Shown piece by piece: positions 51,415 to 59,634 of a stretch of 64,000 nt of DNA. The translations under genes and the position numbers were made by a program. The notes beneath the pieces are model-generated. The model was not told the origin of the DNA. It worked only from the letters and a program-made list of their open reading frames with translations, and did not search any database. The stretch's first letter is position 1, and each line of letters begins with the position of its first letter. The DNA is from Parafrigoribacterium mesophilum (GTDB lineage: Bacteria > Actinomycetota > Actinomycetes > Actinomycetales > Microbacteriaceae), in the NCBI RefSeq assembly GCF_039652555.1, contig NZ_JBDJAF010000002.1, positions 186,001 to 250,000 of the forward strand, read 5' to 3'.

Positions 51415-52404
51415 TTAGAGTGCAGCACTCTGCTTCAGCGGCTCCCACCAGGCGCGGTTGTCGCGGTACCACTGCACCACGTCGGTGAGGCCCTTCTCGA
51501 ACGGCACCTGCGGCGCATATCCGAGCTCGGCCTGGATTTTCGCGATGTCGACGGAGTAGCGCAGGTCGTGGCCGAGCCGGTCCGGCACCCGGTCGACGAA
51601 CGACCAGTCCTTGCCGGTGGCATCCAGCAGCAGCTGGGTGAGCTGTTTGTTGGTCAGCTCGGTACCGCCGCCAATGTTGTACACCTCGCCGGCGCGTCCA
51701 CGGGTGAGCACCAGGGCGATGCCGCGGCAGTGATCGTCCACGTGCAGCCAGTCCCGGATGTTGTTGCCTTCGCCGTACAGCGGAACGTGCTTGTCGTCGA
51801 TGAGGTTGGTGACGAACAGCGGGATGACTTTTTCGGGGAAGTGGTACGGCCCGTAATTGTTGGAGCACCGCGTGATGGACACGTTCAGGCCATGGGTGCG
51901 GAAGTAGCTGCGGGCGAGCAGGTCGCTGCCGGCCTTCGACGCGGAGTAGGGCGAGTTGGGTTCCAGCGGTCGGTCCTCCGCCCAGGAGCCTTCGGTGATC
52001 GAGCCATACACCTCGTCGGTGGACACGTGCACGAACCGCTTGCCGCCGGCGCGCAGGGCGGCGTCGAGCATCCGCTGCGTGCCGAGCACGTTGGTCTCGA
52101 CGAAGATCGATGAATCGCGCACCGAGCGGTCCACGTGCGATTCGGCGGCGAAGTGAACGATGGAGTCGACCTCCGGCATGAGCTTGTCGAGCAGGGCGGA
52201 GTCCCGGATGTCGCCGTGCACGAAACGGTACCGCGGGGAAGCGGCGACCGGCTCGAGGTTGGCCAGGTTGCCCGAGTAGGTGAGCGCGTCGAGTACCACC
52301 ACGTCGGCGCCTTCGAGTCCTGGGTATGCGTCCTGAAGCGTGCGCCGGACGAAGTTCGAGCCGATGAAGCCGGCCCCTCCCGTGATGAGCAGTCGAGCGG
52401 TCAC
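51415..52404 (-). CDS. rmlB: dTDP-glucose 4,6-dehydratase
   Basis: Second step of dTDP-rhamnose synthesis, giving dTDP-4-keto-6-deoxyglucose. The 329-residue SDR protein shows ITGGAGFIGSNFVRR at residue 6, DALTYSGNLANL near 40, FAAESHVDRSV near 83, and STDEVYG near 123 followed by the catalytic YSASKAGSD near 150; Asp-Glu in TDEVYG are the dehydratase residues. GTG 52404 has GGAGG 7 nt upstream; the open frame to 53043 overruns rmlC and is rejected. rmlB is divergent from rmlC-rmlA. Confidence 0.95.
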   Translation of the reverse strand: MTARLLITGGAGFIGSNFVRRTLQDAYPGLEGADVVVLDALTYSGNLANLEPVAASPRYRFVHGDIRDSALLDKLMPEVDSIVHFAAESHVDRSVRDSSIFVETNVLGTQRMLDAALRAGGKRFVHVSTDEVYGSITEGSWAEDRPLEPNSPYSASKAGSDLLARSYFRTHGLNVSITRCSNNYGPYHFPEKVIPLFVTNLIDDKHVPLYGEGNNIRDWLHVDDHCRGIALVLTRGRAGEVYNIGGGTELTNKQLTQLLLDATGKDWSFVDRVPDRLGHDLRYSVDIAKIQAELGYAPQVPFEKGLTDVVQWYRDNRAWWEPLKQSAAL

Positions 52405-52458
52405 CTTTACGCCTCCGCGTCCACTGTATCCAAACCCTCGGGAGCAAAAGCTGCACGA

Positions 52459-52464
52459 TACGAT
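52459..52464 (+). promoter_or_regulatory. -10 element of rmlC, leaderless promoter
   Basis: TACGAT is followed by 6 nt (GACGAA) and GTG 52471, with no Shine-Dalgarno sequence. Confidence 0.5.
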
Positions 52465-52470
52465 GACGAA

Positions 52471-53064
52471 GTGAACATCCGAGAGCTGAAAATCGCTGGG
52501 GCGTTCGAAATAACGCCGCAGATCCACGCCGACGAGCGCGGTTCGTTTCTGGAGTCCTATCGTTTCGAGCCGTGGCTGAGCGCACGAAAAACCCCGATGG
52601 TGTGGAAGCAGACCAACCTCTCGGTGTCCCGTGCTGGGGTGCTCCGCGGCATTCACTACGCCATGACGCCACCGGGTCAGGCAAAGTATGTCACCGTGGT
52701 GGCGGGAAGCGGTCTTGACTTCGTCGTTGACCTTCGGGTCGGATCCCCAAGTTTCGGGCAGTGGGACGTGGTAAGGCTCGATACGTCGACTCGGCGCTCC
52801 GTGTTCATCGAAGAAGGCCTCGGGCACGCATTCTTCGCTTACGAAGATGGAACCACGCTCAACTACTTGGTGTCCGAAGTCTTCAATCCGGCGGTTGAGT
52901 TCGCCATCGACCCGCTCGATGCCGAGATCGGGCTTGAACTCCCGGTGAACGCAGACGAACTCATCGTTTCGCCGCGGGACCAGGAGTCCCCAACACTGAA
53001 CGAAGCGGCAGCGCAGGGAAAACTCCCCAGTTGGAGTGCCCACTTTGCGGCGGCCGGCGCATGA
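52471..53064 (+). CDS. rmlC: dTDP-4-dehydrorhamnose 3,5-epimerase
   Basis: Cupin-fold epimerase (197 aa) for the third step of dTDP-rhamnose synthesis. N-terminal ITPQIHADERGSFLESY is typical; the catalytic His is in VLRGIHYA near residue 60, and EGLGHAFFAYED near 113 holds the second active-site His. GTG 52471 is used because of the -10 hexamer and family length; the longer frame to 52135 overlaps rmlB. Its stop overlaps the rmlA start (ATGA), so the two are coupled. Confidence 0.94.
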   Translation: MNIRELKIAGAFEITPQIHADERGSFLESYRFEPWLSARKTPMVWKQTNLSVSRAGVLRGIHYAMTPPGQAKYVTVVAGSGLDFVVDLRVGSPSFGQWDVVRLDTSTRRSVFIEEGLGHAFFAYEDGTTLNYLVSEVFNPAVEFAIDPLDAEIGLELPVNADELIVSPRDQESPTLNEAAAQGKLPSWSAHFAAAGA

Positions 53065-53921
53065 AGGGCATCGTCCTCGCCGGGGGCACCGGCACCAGGC
53101 TGTATCCCATCACGATGGGAATCTCGAAGCAGCTGATCCCGATCTACAACAAGCCGATGGTGTATTACCCGATTTCCACGCTGATGTTGGCAGGGATCCG
53201 CGACATCCTGATCATCACAACACCGAATGACCGTGACGCGTTCGAGCGCCTCCTGGGCGATGGAAGCCGTTTCGGCGCACGGCTCACCTACATCACCCAG
53301 GACCAGCCGAGGGGCCTTGCCGACTCGTTCATCCTCGGTGAGAACTTCATCGGCTCAGATTCCGTCGCTCTCATTCTCGGGGACAACATCTTTTACGGCG
53401 CCGGGTTAGGGACATCTCTCAGGGCGCTCGCCGACGTATCCGGAGGTCACATCTTCGCCTACAAGGTGGCCAACCCTTCCGCCTATGGGGTGATCGAGTT
53501 CGACAATGACATGCGCGCCGTCTCCATCGAGGAAAAGCCGGCCAAACCGAAGTCGAACTACGTCATTCCCGGATTGTACTTTTTCGACAATTCGGTCATC
53601 GACGTGGCGAAGTCAATCGTTCCGAGTGCTCGCGGCGAGCTTGAGGTCAGCGACATCAACGCTCATTACCTAGCCGCCGGGCGGCTGAAGGTCACCGTAC
53701 TGGACCGTGGAACGGCCTGGCTTGATACCGGAACAGTTGTGTCGATGATCCAGGCCAGCGAGTTCGTGCGGGTGGTGTCGGAACGACAGGGCCGAGAAAT
53801 CGGATGCCTCGAAGAGATCGCCTGGGAACGCGGCTGGATCGACGACGACCAACTCCGGAAACTTGCCGCCCCAATGGCGAAGAGCGCCTACGGCGAGTAC
53901 CTCCTGCGTTTGCTGGAGTAA
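53061..53921 (+). CDS. rmlA: Glucose-1-phosphate thymidylyltransferase
   Basis: First enzyme of dTDP-rhamnose synthesis, joining dTTP and glucose 1-phosphate. The 286-residue protein starts with the nucleotidyltransferase signature KGIVLAGGTGTRLYPIT, has SKQLIPIYNKPMVYYPIS near residue 23, LILGDNIFYG near 108 (metal Asp), and IEEKPAKPKSNY near 160. ATG 53061 overlaps the rmlC stop. The gene ends 11 bp before the convergent glycosyltransferase gene. Confidence 0.95.
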   Translation: MKGIVLAGGTGTRLYPITMGISKQLIPIYNKPMVYYPISTLMLAGIRDILIITTPNDRDAFERLLGDGSRFGARLTYITQDQPRGLADSFILGENFIGSDSVALILGDNIFYGAGLGTSLRALADVSGGHIFAYKVANPSAYGVIEFDNDMRAVSIEEKPAKPKSNYVIPGLYFFDNSVIDVAKSIVPSARGELEVSDINAHYLAAGRLKVTVLDRGTAWLDTGTVVSMIQASEFVRVVSERQGREIGCLEEIAWERGWIDDDQLRKLAAPMAKSAYGEYLLRLLE

Positions 53922-53932
53922 CCCGCGTTCCG

Positions 53933-54784
53933 CTAACTGTGCGCGATCAGTCCACGAAGGGTCAGGCCGACGCGCAGCGCCACGCGAAGCGGCCAAAGGT
54001 ACCAGGCGCTGTACCGTGCCGCGAGGTAAATGTACGCACTGGTGTGATGGGCGCGAACCATTTTTCGGTTCACCTGCTCAGTGGCGTGACCACCTACGTG
54101 ATGCACCTCGGCAGACGGTGCATAAAGGATACGCCAGCCGGCGCGACCCAGCCTCGCGCAAAGGTCGACGTCCTCAAAGTACATGAAGAACTTCTCGTCA
54201 AAGCCTCCGATACTCTCAAACGCGCGCCGACGCACCATCATGCAGGCACCGGACACCCAACCGGCGCTTCGGGCGCGAGGCGGCACCTCGTGATCGGACA
54301 AATACGCGCGCGTCCAGGGATTTCCCTTCCAGATTCGGGAAAAGAGCGCATGGCCGACGCCGTTCCTCAACGACGGGAGGTTTCGCGCAGACGGGTACAC
54401 CTCGCGTGCACCGGTGTAGATGAGGGGACCGACCACACCGATCGCCGGATCAGACATCCCTACGCGAAGCAGTTCATCGATGGCACCCGGGTCGAAGCTG
54501 AGATCCGGGTTGACCACCAAGAGCCACTCGCTGTGCGGCTGACTGGACTTATTGGCGGCGTTGACAGCCCCACCGTAACCACGGTTCGAGTCCAGAGTGA
54601 TGATCGCGGCCTTCACGTTCGTCTTGCTGATGACGACGTCTAACTCCGCGTCGTCCCGAGCGTTGTTGACAATCGTGATCGCAGTTTCGCCATTTGTCGC
54701 GCGGGCCACTGACCGCAGCATCCGTGCGATATACGGCCCCGAGTAGTAGGAGACAGTGACCAGATGCACCATCGGATTACCCAT
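53933..54784 (-). CDS. GT2-family glycosyltransferase, rhamnosyltransferase-like
   Basis: Inverting GT-A enzyme (283 aa) resembling WbbL-type rhamnosyltransferases. N-terminal VHLVTVSYYSGPYIARML, donor motif NRGYGGAVNAA near residue 70, VVNPDLSF near 90 (metal-binding Asp), and the catalytic region FMYFEDVDLCARLGRAGW near 200 are clear. A C-terminal hydrophobic and aromatic piece may associate with the membrane. ATG 54784 overlaps the end of the upstream GT4 gene by 8 bp; ATG 54772 is an alternative. The rmlA neighbour supports dTDP-rhamnose as donor. Confidence 0.86.
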   Translation of the reverse strand: MGNPMVHLVTVSYYSGPYIARMLRSVARATNGETAITIVNNARDDAELDVVISKTNVKAAIITLDSNRGYGGAVNAANKSSQPHSEWLLVVNPDLSFDPGAIDELLRVGMSDPAIGVVGPLIYTGAREVYPSARNLPSLRNGVGHALFSRIWKGNPWTRAYLSDHEVPPRARSAGWVSGACMMVRRRAFESIGGFDEKFFMYFEDVDLCARLGRAGWRILYAPSAEVHHVGGHATEQVNRKMVRAHHTSAYIYLAARYSAWYLWPLRVALRVGLTLRGLIAHS

Positions 54785-55913
54785 GGGTCACCGCGCGTTC
54801 ATATGCCGCCTCGTGGATGAGGGCGCTGGCCTTCCAGGTGAACTGCTTCGCCCTGGCTGGTCCGGCCTTACTCAGTGCCGTGCGCAAGTTACTGTCCGTC
54901 ACGAGATCGTACAAGGCGGCAGATAGGGATTCTTCATCGGTCGCCGAGTAGTACACCGCATCCCCACCGACTTCCGGCAGCGCAAGAGCTCGGGTCGTGA
55001 GCACCGGCGCCGCGCAGGACATCGCCTCGAGGATTGGCAGTCCGAATCCTTCGCCCAGACTGGGATAGGCGATCAGCACCGCGCCGCCGAGAAATCCTGG
55101 AAGAAGTTCGGTCGGCACAAATCCCAGCTGTGCCACGCGAGCCTCCGCCGGCGCGGCGGCCAATGTACTCTCGATATCCTGCTCCCAACCTTTGCCACCG
55201 GCTAGGGCGAGCGATGGCACCGATTTTCTCTCCGCCACTAGTCTCACAACGAGGCGGAAGTACGCGCGGATCAGCGCGGGAATGTTCTTACGCGGTTCGA
55301 TGGTTCCCAGGAATCCGACCCATTGCGACTCCCCATCAAGCAGTGTGGTTCGCGCGCGGGAGATTTCCTGTTTGGTGGGCGGACGGAAGAGCGCCTGGTC
55401 AACGCCGTGGTACGCCACCGTGAAACGCTCGGGAGCCACCCCGAGGTATCGGCTGAACTCGTGTGCGGTGGCCTTGCTGGGCACCATGATTTCGCGCGCG
55501 AGCCGCTCCGATACCCTGACCCAAGTACGGAAAAACCACCGCTTCAGCCTGGTGTGGAGTTTCGGGTCGCTGAAGAACGTGGCGTCATGAAACGTGACCA
55601 CTCTGGCACGGCGGGTGAACAGGGGAACCGTGTAGTGCGGTGAGTGGATCACCTCGGCGTGCACCCGCGCTGCCAACCGCGGCAACCCGAATTGCTCCCA
55701 CAGCAGACGCATCGCGGTGGACTCGAAGCCACGCGGTAGTGGCACAATCCTGGCCGCGGGAAGGAGCGACGCGAAGATGTCCCGGTCCCTGGTCTGGCAG
55801 ACGATGACGATCGGGCCGTGCAGTCCCGACACTAAACCGTCAACGTAACGACCGACGCCACCACGGTCGCGCGGGATGGCTGAGGCGTCGACGATCGTCA
55901 GCGGAGCAGGCAT
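54777..55913 (-). CDS. GT4-family glycosyltransferase C
   Basis: GT-B enzyme of 378 residues. N-terminal IVDASAIPRDRGGVGRYVDG carries the Gly-rich donor loop, GFLGTIEPRKNIPALIRAY near residue 200, and YPSLGEGFGLPILEAMSCA near 290 contains the conserved Glu pair. It is only distantly related to glycosyltransferases A and B. ATG 55913 lies 23 bp after the GMD-like gene stop. The adjacent GMD-family genes make GDP-4-keto-6-deoxymannose-type sugars a plausible donor source. Confidence 0.86.
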   Translation of the reverse strand: MPAPLTIVDASAIPRDRGGVGRYVDGLVSGLHGPIVIVCQTRDRDIFASLLPAARIVPLPRGFESTAMRLLWEQFGLPRLAARVHAEVIHSPHYTVPLFTRRARVVTFHDATFFSDPKLHTRLKRWFFRTWVRVSERLAREIMVPSKATAHEFSRYLGVAPERFTVAYHGVDQALFRPPTKQEISRARTTLLDGESQWVGFLGTIEPRKNIPALIRAYFRLVVRLVAERKSVPSLALAGGKGWEQDIESTLAAAPAEARVAQLGFVPTELLPGFLGGAVLIAYPSLGEGFGLPILEAMSCAAPVLTTRALALPEVGGDAVYYSATDEESLSAALYDLVTDSNLRTALSKAGPARAKQFTWKASALIHEAAYERAVTHG

Positions 55914-55936
55914 CGCGCAACGAAAATCGGCATGGT

Positions 55937-56896
55937 CTAGTCGAGAAGTTCTAGGTCGTGGGCGACCATGAGCTTCACGATTTCATCGAAGGATTTCGTT
56001 GGGGTCCACCCGAGCTCCGATCGCAGCTTTGAATTGTCTCCTCGCATGACCGGGGTATCGGCGGGACGGGCAAATCGTGCATCCAACGACACGAGACCAT
56101 CCCAGTGTTCGATCCCTGCTGCGCGGAATGCCGCGTCGACGAAGTCACGTACCGAATGTGCTTTGCCCGTTGCAACAACGTAGTCGGCGGCGGCCGGTGC
56201 GAGGGCAATCCGCACCATCGCATCGACATAGTCGGGTGCCCAGCCCCAATCGCGGGCGACGTCGAGGTTGCCCAGTGTCAGTGATGTGGAGAGGCCGCGG
56301 GCGATTCGCGCCACTTCCCGGGTTATCTTGCGTGTCACAAACTGTGCCGGGCGCCGTGGCGACTCGTGGTTGAACAGGATGGCAGAACTGGCGTGCAGGC
56401 CCCGCTCCCGGTAAATCGCTATCAGTTGCTGTCCGAAAGCCTTGGCGGCACCATACGGCGAGACGGGCTTGATGGGCGCCGTCTCCGATTGCAATTGTGT
56501 GTTCGAGACACCGAACACCTCGGAACTGGAGGCCTGGAGCATCCGAATCTCCTTGCCGGAGGCCTCCCGAGCCGTCCAACAGGCGCTGAGCAGTGTCGCG
56601 ACGGGGATTCCCGACACTAGACCGGTCCGCACCGGCTCCTGCCAGGAATAGGCGACCGAGGAGATACCACCGAGGTTGAAGATCACGTCGGGCATCAGGT
56701 CGAGAACCAGGGAGGTGAGGGCGGCCTCATCGGTTAAGTCCCCTGCGTGTTGCACAACCTCAGCGCGTACGTCTTGCTCGCCGTCATCCGAGGATAGTCG
56801 GACGAGACCATGGACCGACCACCCTTCGGCGAGCAACTGGTCCGCAAGATACGAGCCGTCCTGCCCGGTCAGGCCGGTGATGAATGCGGTGCGCAT
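55937..56896 (-). CDS. GDP-mannose 4,6-dehydratase-family SDR enzyme
   Basis: NAD(P)-dependent SDR sugar enzyme (319 aa). FITGLTGQDGSYLADQLL at residue 5 is the cofactor loop, QASSSEVFG near 122 the Ser region, YGAAKAFGQQ near 150 the catalytic Tyr-Lys, and NHESPRRPAQFVTRK near 178 the GMD-type substrate motif. It is a paralog of the next gene. It may be a second dehydratase or a GDP-4-keto-6-deoxymannose reductase or epimerase; the retained GMD motif favours the first. Only 4 bp separate it from gmd, so they are co-transcribed. Confidence 0.8.
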   Translation of the reverse strand: MRTAFITGLTGQDGSYLADQLLAEGWSVHGLVRLSSDDGEQDVRAEVVQHAGDLTDEAALTSLVLDLMPDVIFNLGGISSVAYSWQEPVRTGLVSGIPVATLLSACWTAREASGKEIRMLQASSSEVFGVSNTQLQSETAPIKPVSPYGAAKAFGQQLIAIYRERGLHASSAILFNHESPRRPAQFVTRKITREVARIARGLSTSLTLGNLDVARDWGWAPDYVDAMVRIALAPAAADYVVATGKAHSVRDFVDAAFRAAGIEHWDGLVSLDARFARPADTPVMRGDNSKLRSELGWTPTKSFDEIVKLMVAHDLELLD

Positions 56897-56900
56897 TTCG

Positions 56901-57884
56901 CTAGGAGTTCAGGGTCTTCTGTTCCGTGAGGTCGTTCTCGACCATCATCTGGACAAGCTGTTCGAATTTCACGCGAGGCGCCCATCCCAAGACTTCGCGA
57001 GCTTTGCTGGAGTCTCCAATGAGAAGGTCCACTTCGGCCGGCCGCATGAAACGCGGATCCTGTTTGATGTATTTCTGCCAGTCGGTGATGCCGGCGGCAG
57101 CGAACGCGACCTCCAGCAGGTCACGAATGGAGTGGGTCTCGCCGGTTGAGATCACGTAGTCATCTCCCGCGGGCTGCTGGAGCATGCGCCACATCGCGTC
57201 GACGTAGTCACCCGCGAAACCCCAGTCACGTTTAGCGTCGATGTTGCCGAGAGTGAGGTTGTCTTGCAACCCAAGTTTGATACGCGCAACCGCTTGAGAG
57301 ACCTTTCGAGTAACGAACTCTGGCCCGCGCCGAGGTGACTCGTGGTTGAAGAGGATGCCGCTGGAGGCGTGCATTCCGTACGATTCACGATAGTTAATCG
57401 TCATGTAGTGCCCGAAGACCTTGGCTACGCCATAGGGAGACCTCGGCCACAACAACGTCGATTCTTTCTGCGGCACTTCTTGTACCTTGCCGAACATCTC
57501 GGAACTCGACGCCTGGTAGAACTTGACCTTTTCGATCTCGTCACCCGCATACAGCCGCGTGGCCTCAAGGACATTGAGGACTCCCTTGCCGGTGACATCC
57601 GACGTGAGACTCGCGTTCTCCCATGAGTACGCGACGAACGAAATCGCTCCGAGGTTGTAAATTTCGTCCGGTTGGGCCACACCGAAAGCTCTCATCAGAC
57701 TCGAAAGATCAGTCAGGTCCCCGGTCAGTAACTTGACTTCTGGTACGGTCGTAGCCACCAGTTCGCGCTTCGGATTGTTCTGACCACGAATCAGGCCATA
57801 TACCTCATAACCTTTGGAAAGTAGCAGTTCGGAGAGGTAGAGGCCGTCCTGGCCGGTGATTCCTGTAATGAGCGCGCGGGGCAT
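56901..57884 (-). CDS. gmd: GDP-mannose 4,6-dehydratase
   Basis: Converts GDP-mannose (made by ManC) to GDP-4-keto-6-deoxymannose, precursor of GDP-rhamnose, fucose or similar sugars. Of 327 residues, ITGITGQDGLYLSELLL is the cofactor loop, NLGAISFVAYSWE near 76, QASSSEMFGKVQEVPQKE near 122 the catalytic Ser/Glu region, YGVAKVFGHY near 152 the Tyr-Lys pair, and NHESPRRGPEFVTRK near 180. AAGGA lies upstream of ATG 57884. The GC content is below that of the core genes. No GDP-fucose synthase is recognised in the window. Confidence 0.9.
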   Translation of the reverse strand: MPRALITGITGQDGLYLSELLLSKGYEVYGLIRGQNNPKRELVATTVPEVKLLTGDLTDLSSLMRAFGVAQPDEIYNLGAISFVAYSWENASLTSDVTGKGVLNVLEATRLYAGDEIEKVKFYQASSSEMFGKVQEVPQKESTLLWPRSPYGVAKVFGHYMTINYRESYGMHASSGILFNHESPRRGPEFVTRKVSQAVARIKLGLQDNLTLGNIDAKRDWGFAGDYVDAMWRMLQQPAGDDYVISTGETHSIRDLLEVAFAAAGITDWQKYIKQDPRFMRPAEVDLLIGDSSKAREVLGWAPRVKFEQLVQMMVENDLTEQKTLNS

Positions 57885-58023
57885 ATTTTCCTTGGAGAAG
57901 CATTGACTTTCCGCGTCCGTAATCTGGACGGAGCGGTCGCCTTCCGGCCAGTTTCGTCCCGGATCAGCGCGGCACTAGTCTAACCAGTTGGGCCAAGGCT
58001 TCCGAATTGAAATGAGTTGATAG

Positions 58024-59529
58024 ATGGACCGATCACGTCCATTAACGTTCAGCCACGCCCTGCCGACGGCATACGCCTCAACGAGGCGGGCCCTCAGTCA
58101 TCCCACAACCTTGGCGTTCTTCATGCTGCTCGTTGTCGGCATCATCGCCCGAATCATGTTCGTGTTCAGCATCGGGCATCATATGGATTCGGACCATGCC
58201 GTCGTCTATCTGATGGCCAAACACGTCGCCCAGGGCGAGTTTGCGGCGTTCTATTGGGGACAGTCGTACGGTGGCACGTTGCTTCAACTCACAGCTGGCG
58301 CCGCCATGGTCGTGTTCGGTGCGACGATTGCCGTCGTTTCGATCACCTCGGTGCTGTACTGGGCGTTCGCCGCCGTGATCCTGCGGTTGATCGTCCAGCG
58401 TTCGGTCGGACGCGCGGCTGGCGACCTTGCCGGCGTAATCTTCTGGTTCCCCGGTGCCGTCATCTTCTCGGTCAGCACAGCCGACCCCGGATTCTACGGC
58501 CCGACGCTGGTCCTGGGGCTCGGCACGATCTGGCTTGTACTTCGCTGGTCGTCGAGGAACTCCTGGAAGATGTGGGTCGTTCTCGGCGCACTCCTCGGCC
58601 TCTCGATGTGGACATCGCCGATGGCGTTGGCGCTGTGTCTGCCAGCAGCGGCGGCCGCACTGGCTAAGGAGCGGAACGTCCGGGGCTGGCTACTCGCCGG
58701 CTCGGCCGCGATCATCGCCGCGTCACCCTGGATCGTCGAGACGGCACGCCATTCGCTCGCATCGGTGAAGCCACTCGGCGGTGCGACGCACATGCACCTT
58801 GAGAGCTTTGTGTCCATTTTCACGGACATGCTTCCTGCCGCGTTCCCTCTCACCGGTCTCGAGGCGATCCGGTTGCTCGTCACTGTGGCGTTCGTCGTCG
58901 CCGTGGTGGCATTGCCCGGTTTCGGGCTCGTGCGCCGCAACTTGGGCGCGATCCTCGTTGGCTTGGGCTTAGTTCTCCTGGTCAGTGTGTTGGTGCTCGG
59001 CTCCGGTACTCGGCTTGCTGCCGATTCGGTGCGTTATTCGAGCCTTCTATTGCCTGGCCTGGCGTTTGCGGTCGCGTGGTGGCTTGCTCGATACACGTGG
59101 CTGCAGTGGCTGATCATGGTAGCAGTTGTGCTCGGTACGTTAGGCCTTGTTGCCCATAAGACAGACTTCTTCACACTCTCGACCGGCGCTCGGTTCGATC
59201 CGGGTCTCACCCAGGTGGCGAACACCCTCGAGTCGCATGGCGTCGCTGCTGCATATGGCGATTATTGGATGGCGTATGCACTGACCGCGACCACCGAGGA
59301 GCGCGTCACGGTGGCGGCCCTGGTTCCGCGGCGATACGCCGGCTACGAGGCCGCCGCGGCCGGGCACTCTCCCATGGCGGTCGTGGTGTACGCCGATCAC
59401 GACAACGATGAATTACTGCGGACTCGTCCTGGATTACCGCACTTCTCACGCACGACCGTTGCCGGTTATGCGATTTATGAATTCGATCGATGGTTCAACC
59501 CTTATGCTCTGCCGCTGCAGCTCTTCTGA
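58024..59529 (+). CDS. GT39/ArnT-like membrane glycosyltransferase
   Basis: Polytopic protein (501 aa) with about ten membrane helices. An acidic pair and long loop right after the first helix, GHHMDSDHAVVYLM near residue 53, is the arrangement of GT-C enzymes such as PMT/ArnT, which use lipid-linked sugars on the outer face. The C-terminal 120 residues are soluble. Its relation to named families is by fold, not by motif, so the acceptor is unknown. It lies on the plus strand between gmd and a secreted propeller protein, suggesting surface glycan or protein glycosylation. Confidence 0.72.
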   Translation: MDRSRPLTFSHALPTAYASTRRALSHPTTLAFFMLLVVGIIARIMFVFSIGHHMDSDHAVVYLMAKHVAQGEFAAFYWGQSYGGTLLQLTAGAAMVVFGATIAVVSITSVLYWAFAAVILRLIVQRSVGRAAGDLAGVIFWFPGAVIFSVSTADPGFYGPTLVLGLGTIWLVLRWSSRNSWKMWVVLGALLGLSMWTSPMALALCLPAAAAALAKERNVRGWLLAGSAAIIAASPWIVETARHSLASVKPLGGATHMHLESFVSIFTDMLPAAFPLTGLEAIRLLVTVAFVVAVVALPGFGLVRRNLGAILVGLGLVLLVSVLVLGSGTRLAADSVRYSSLLLPGLAFAVAWWLARYTWLQWLIMVAVVLGTLGLVAHKTDFFTLSTGARFDPGLTQVANTLESHGVAAAYGDYWMAYALTATTEERVTVAALVPRRYAGYEAAAAGHSPMAVVVYADHDNDELLRTRPGLPHFSRTTVAGYAIYEFDRWFNPYALPLQLF

Positions 59530-59634
59530 GCGGTGCCGCTGCTTTCTGTACACCGGAACTGACTTCTGTTAGCCTTTCGTCACCTGCGGGTGGGGGCATG
59601 TGCGGGAGCGAGTAACACTAGGGGGGATCTATCC

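Noticed and set aside
51415..53043. rmlB starting at 53043 (542 codons)
   Set aside because: The extra N-terminus is antisense to rmlC; GTG 52404 with GGAGG at 7 nt gives the normal family length.
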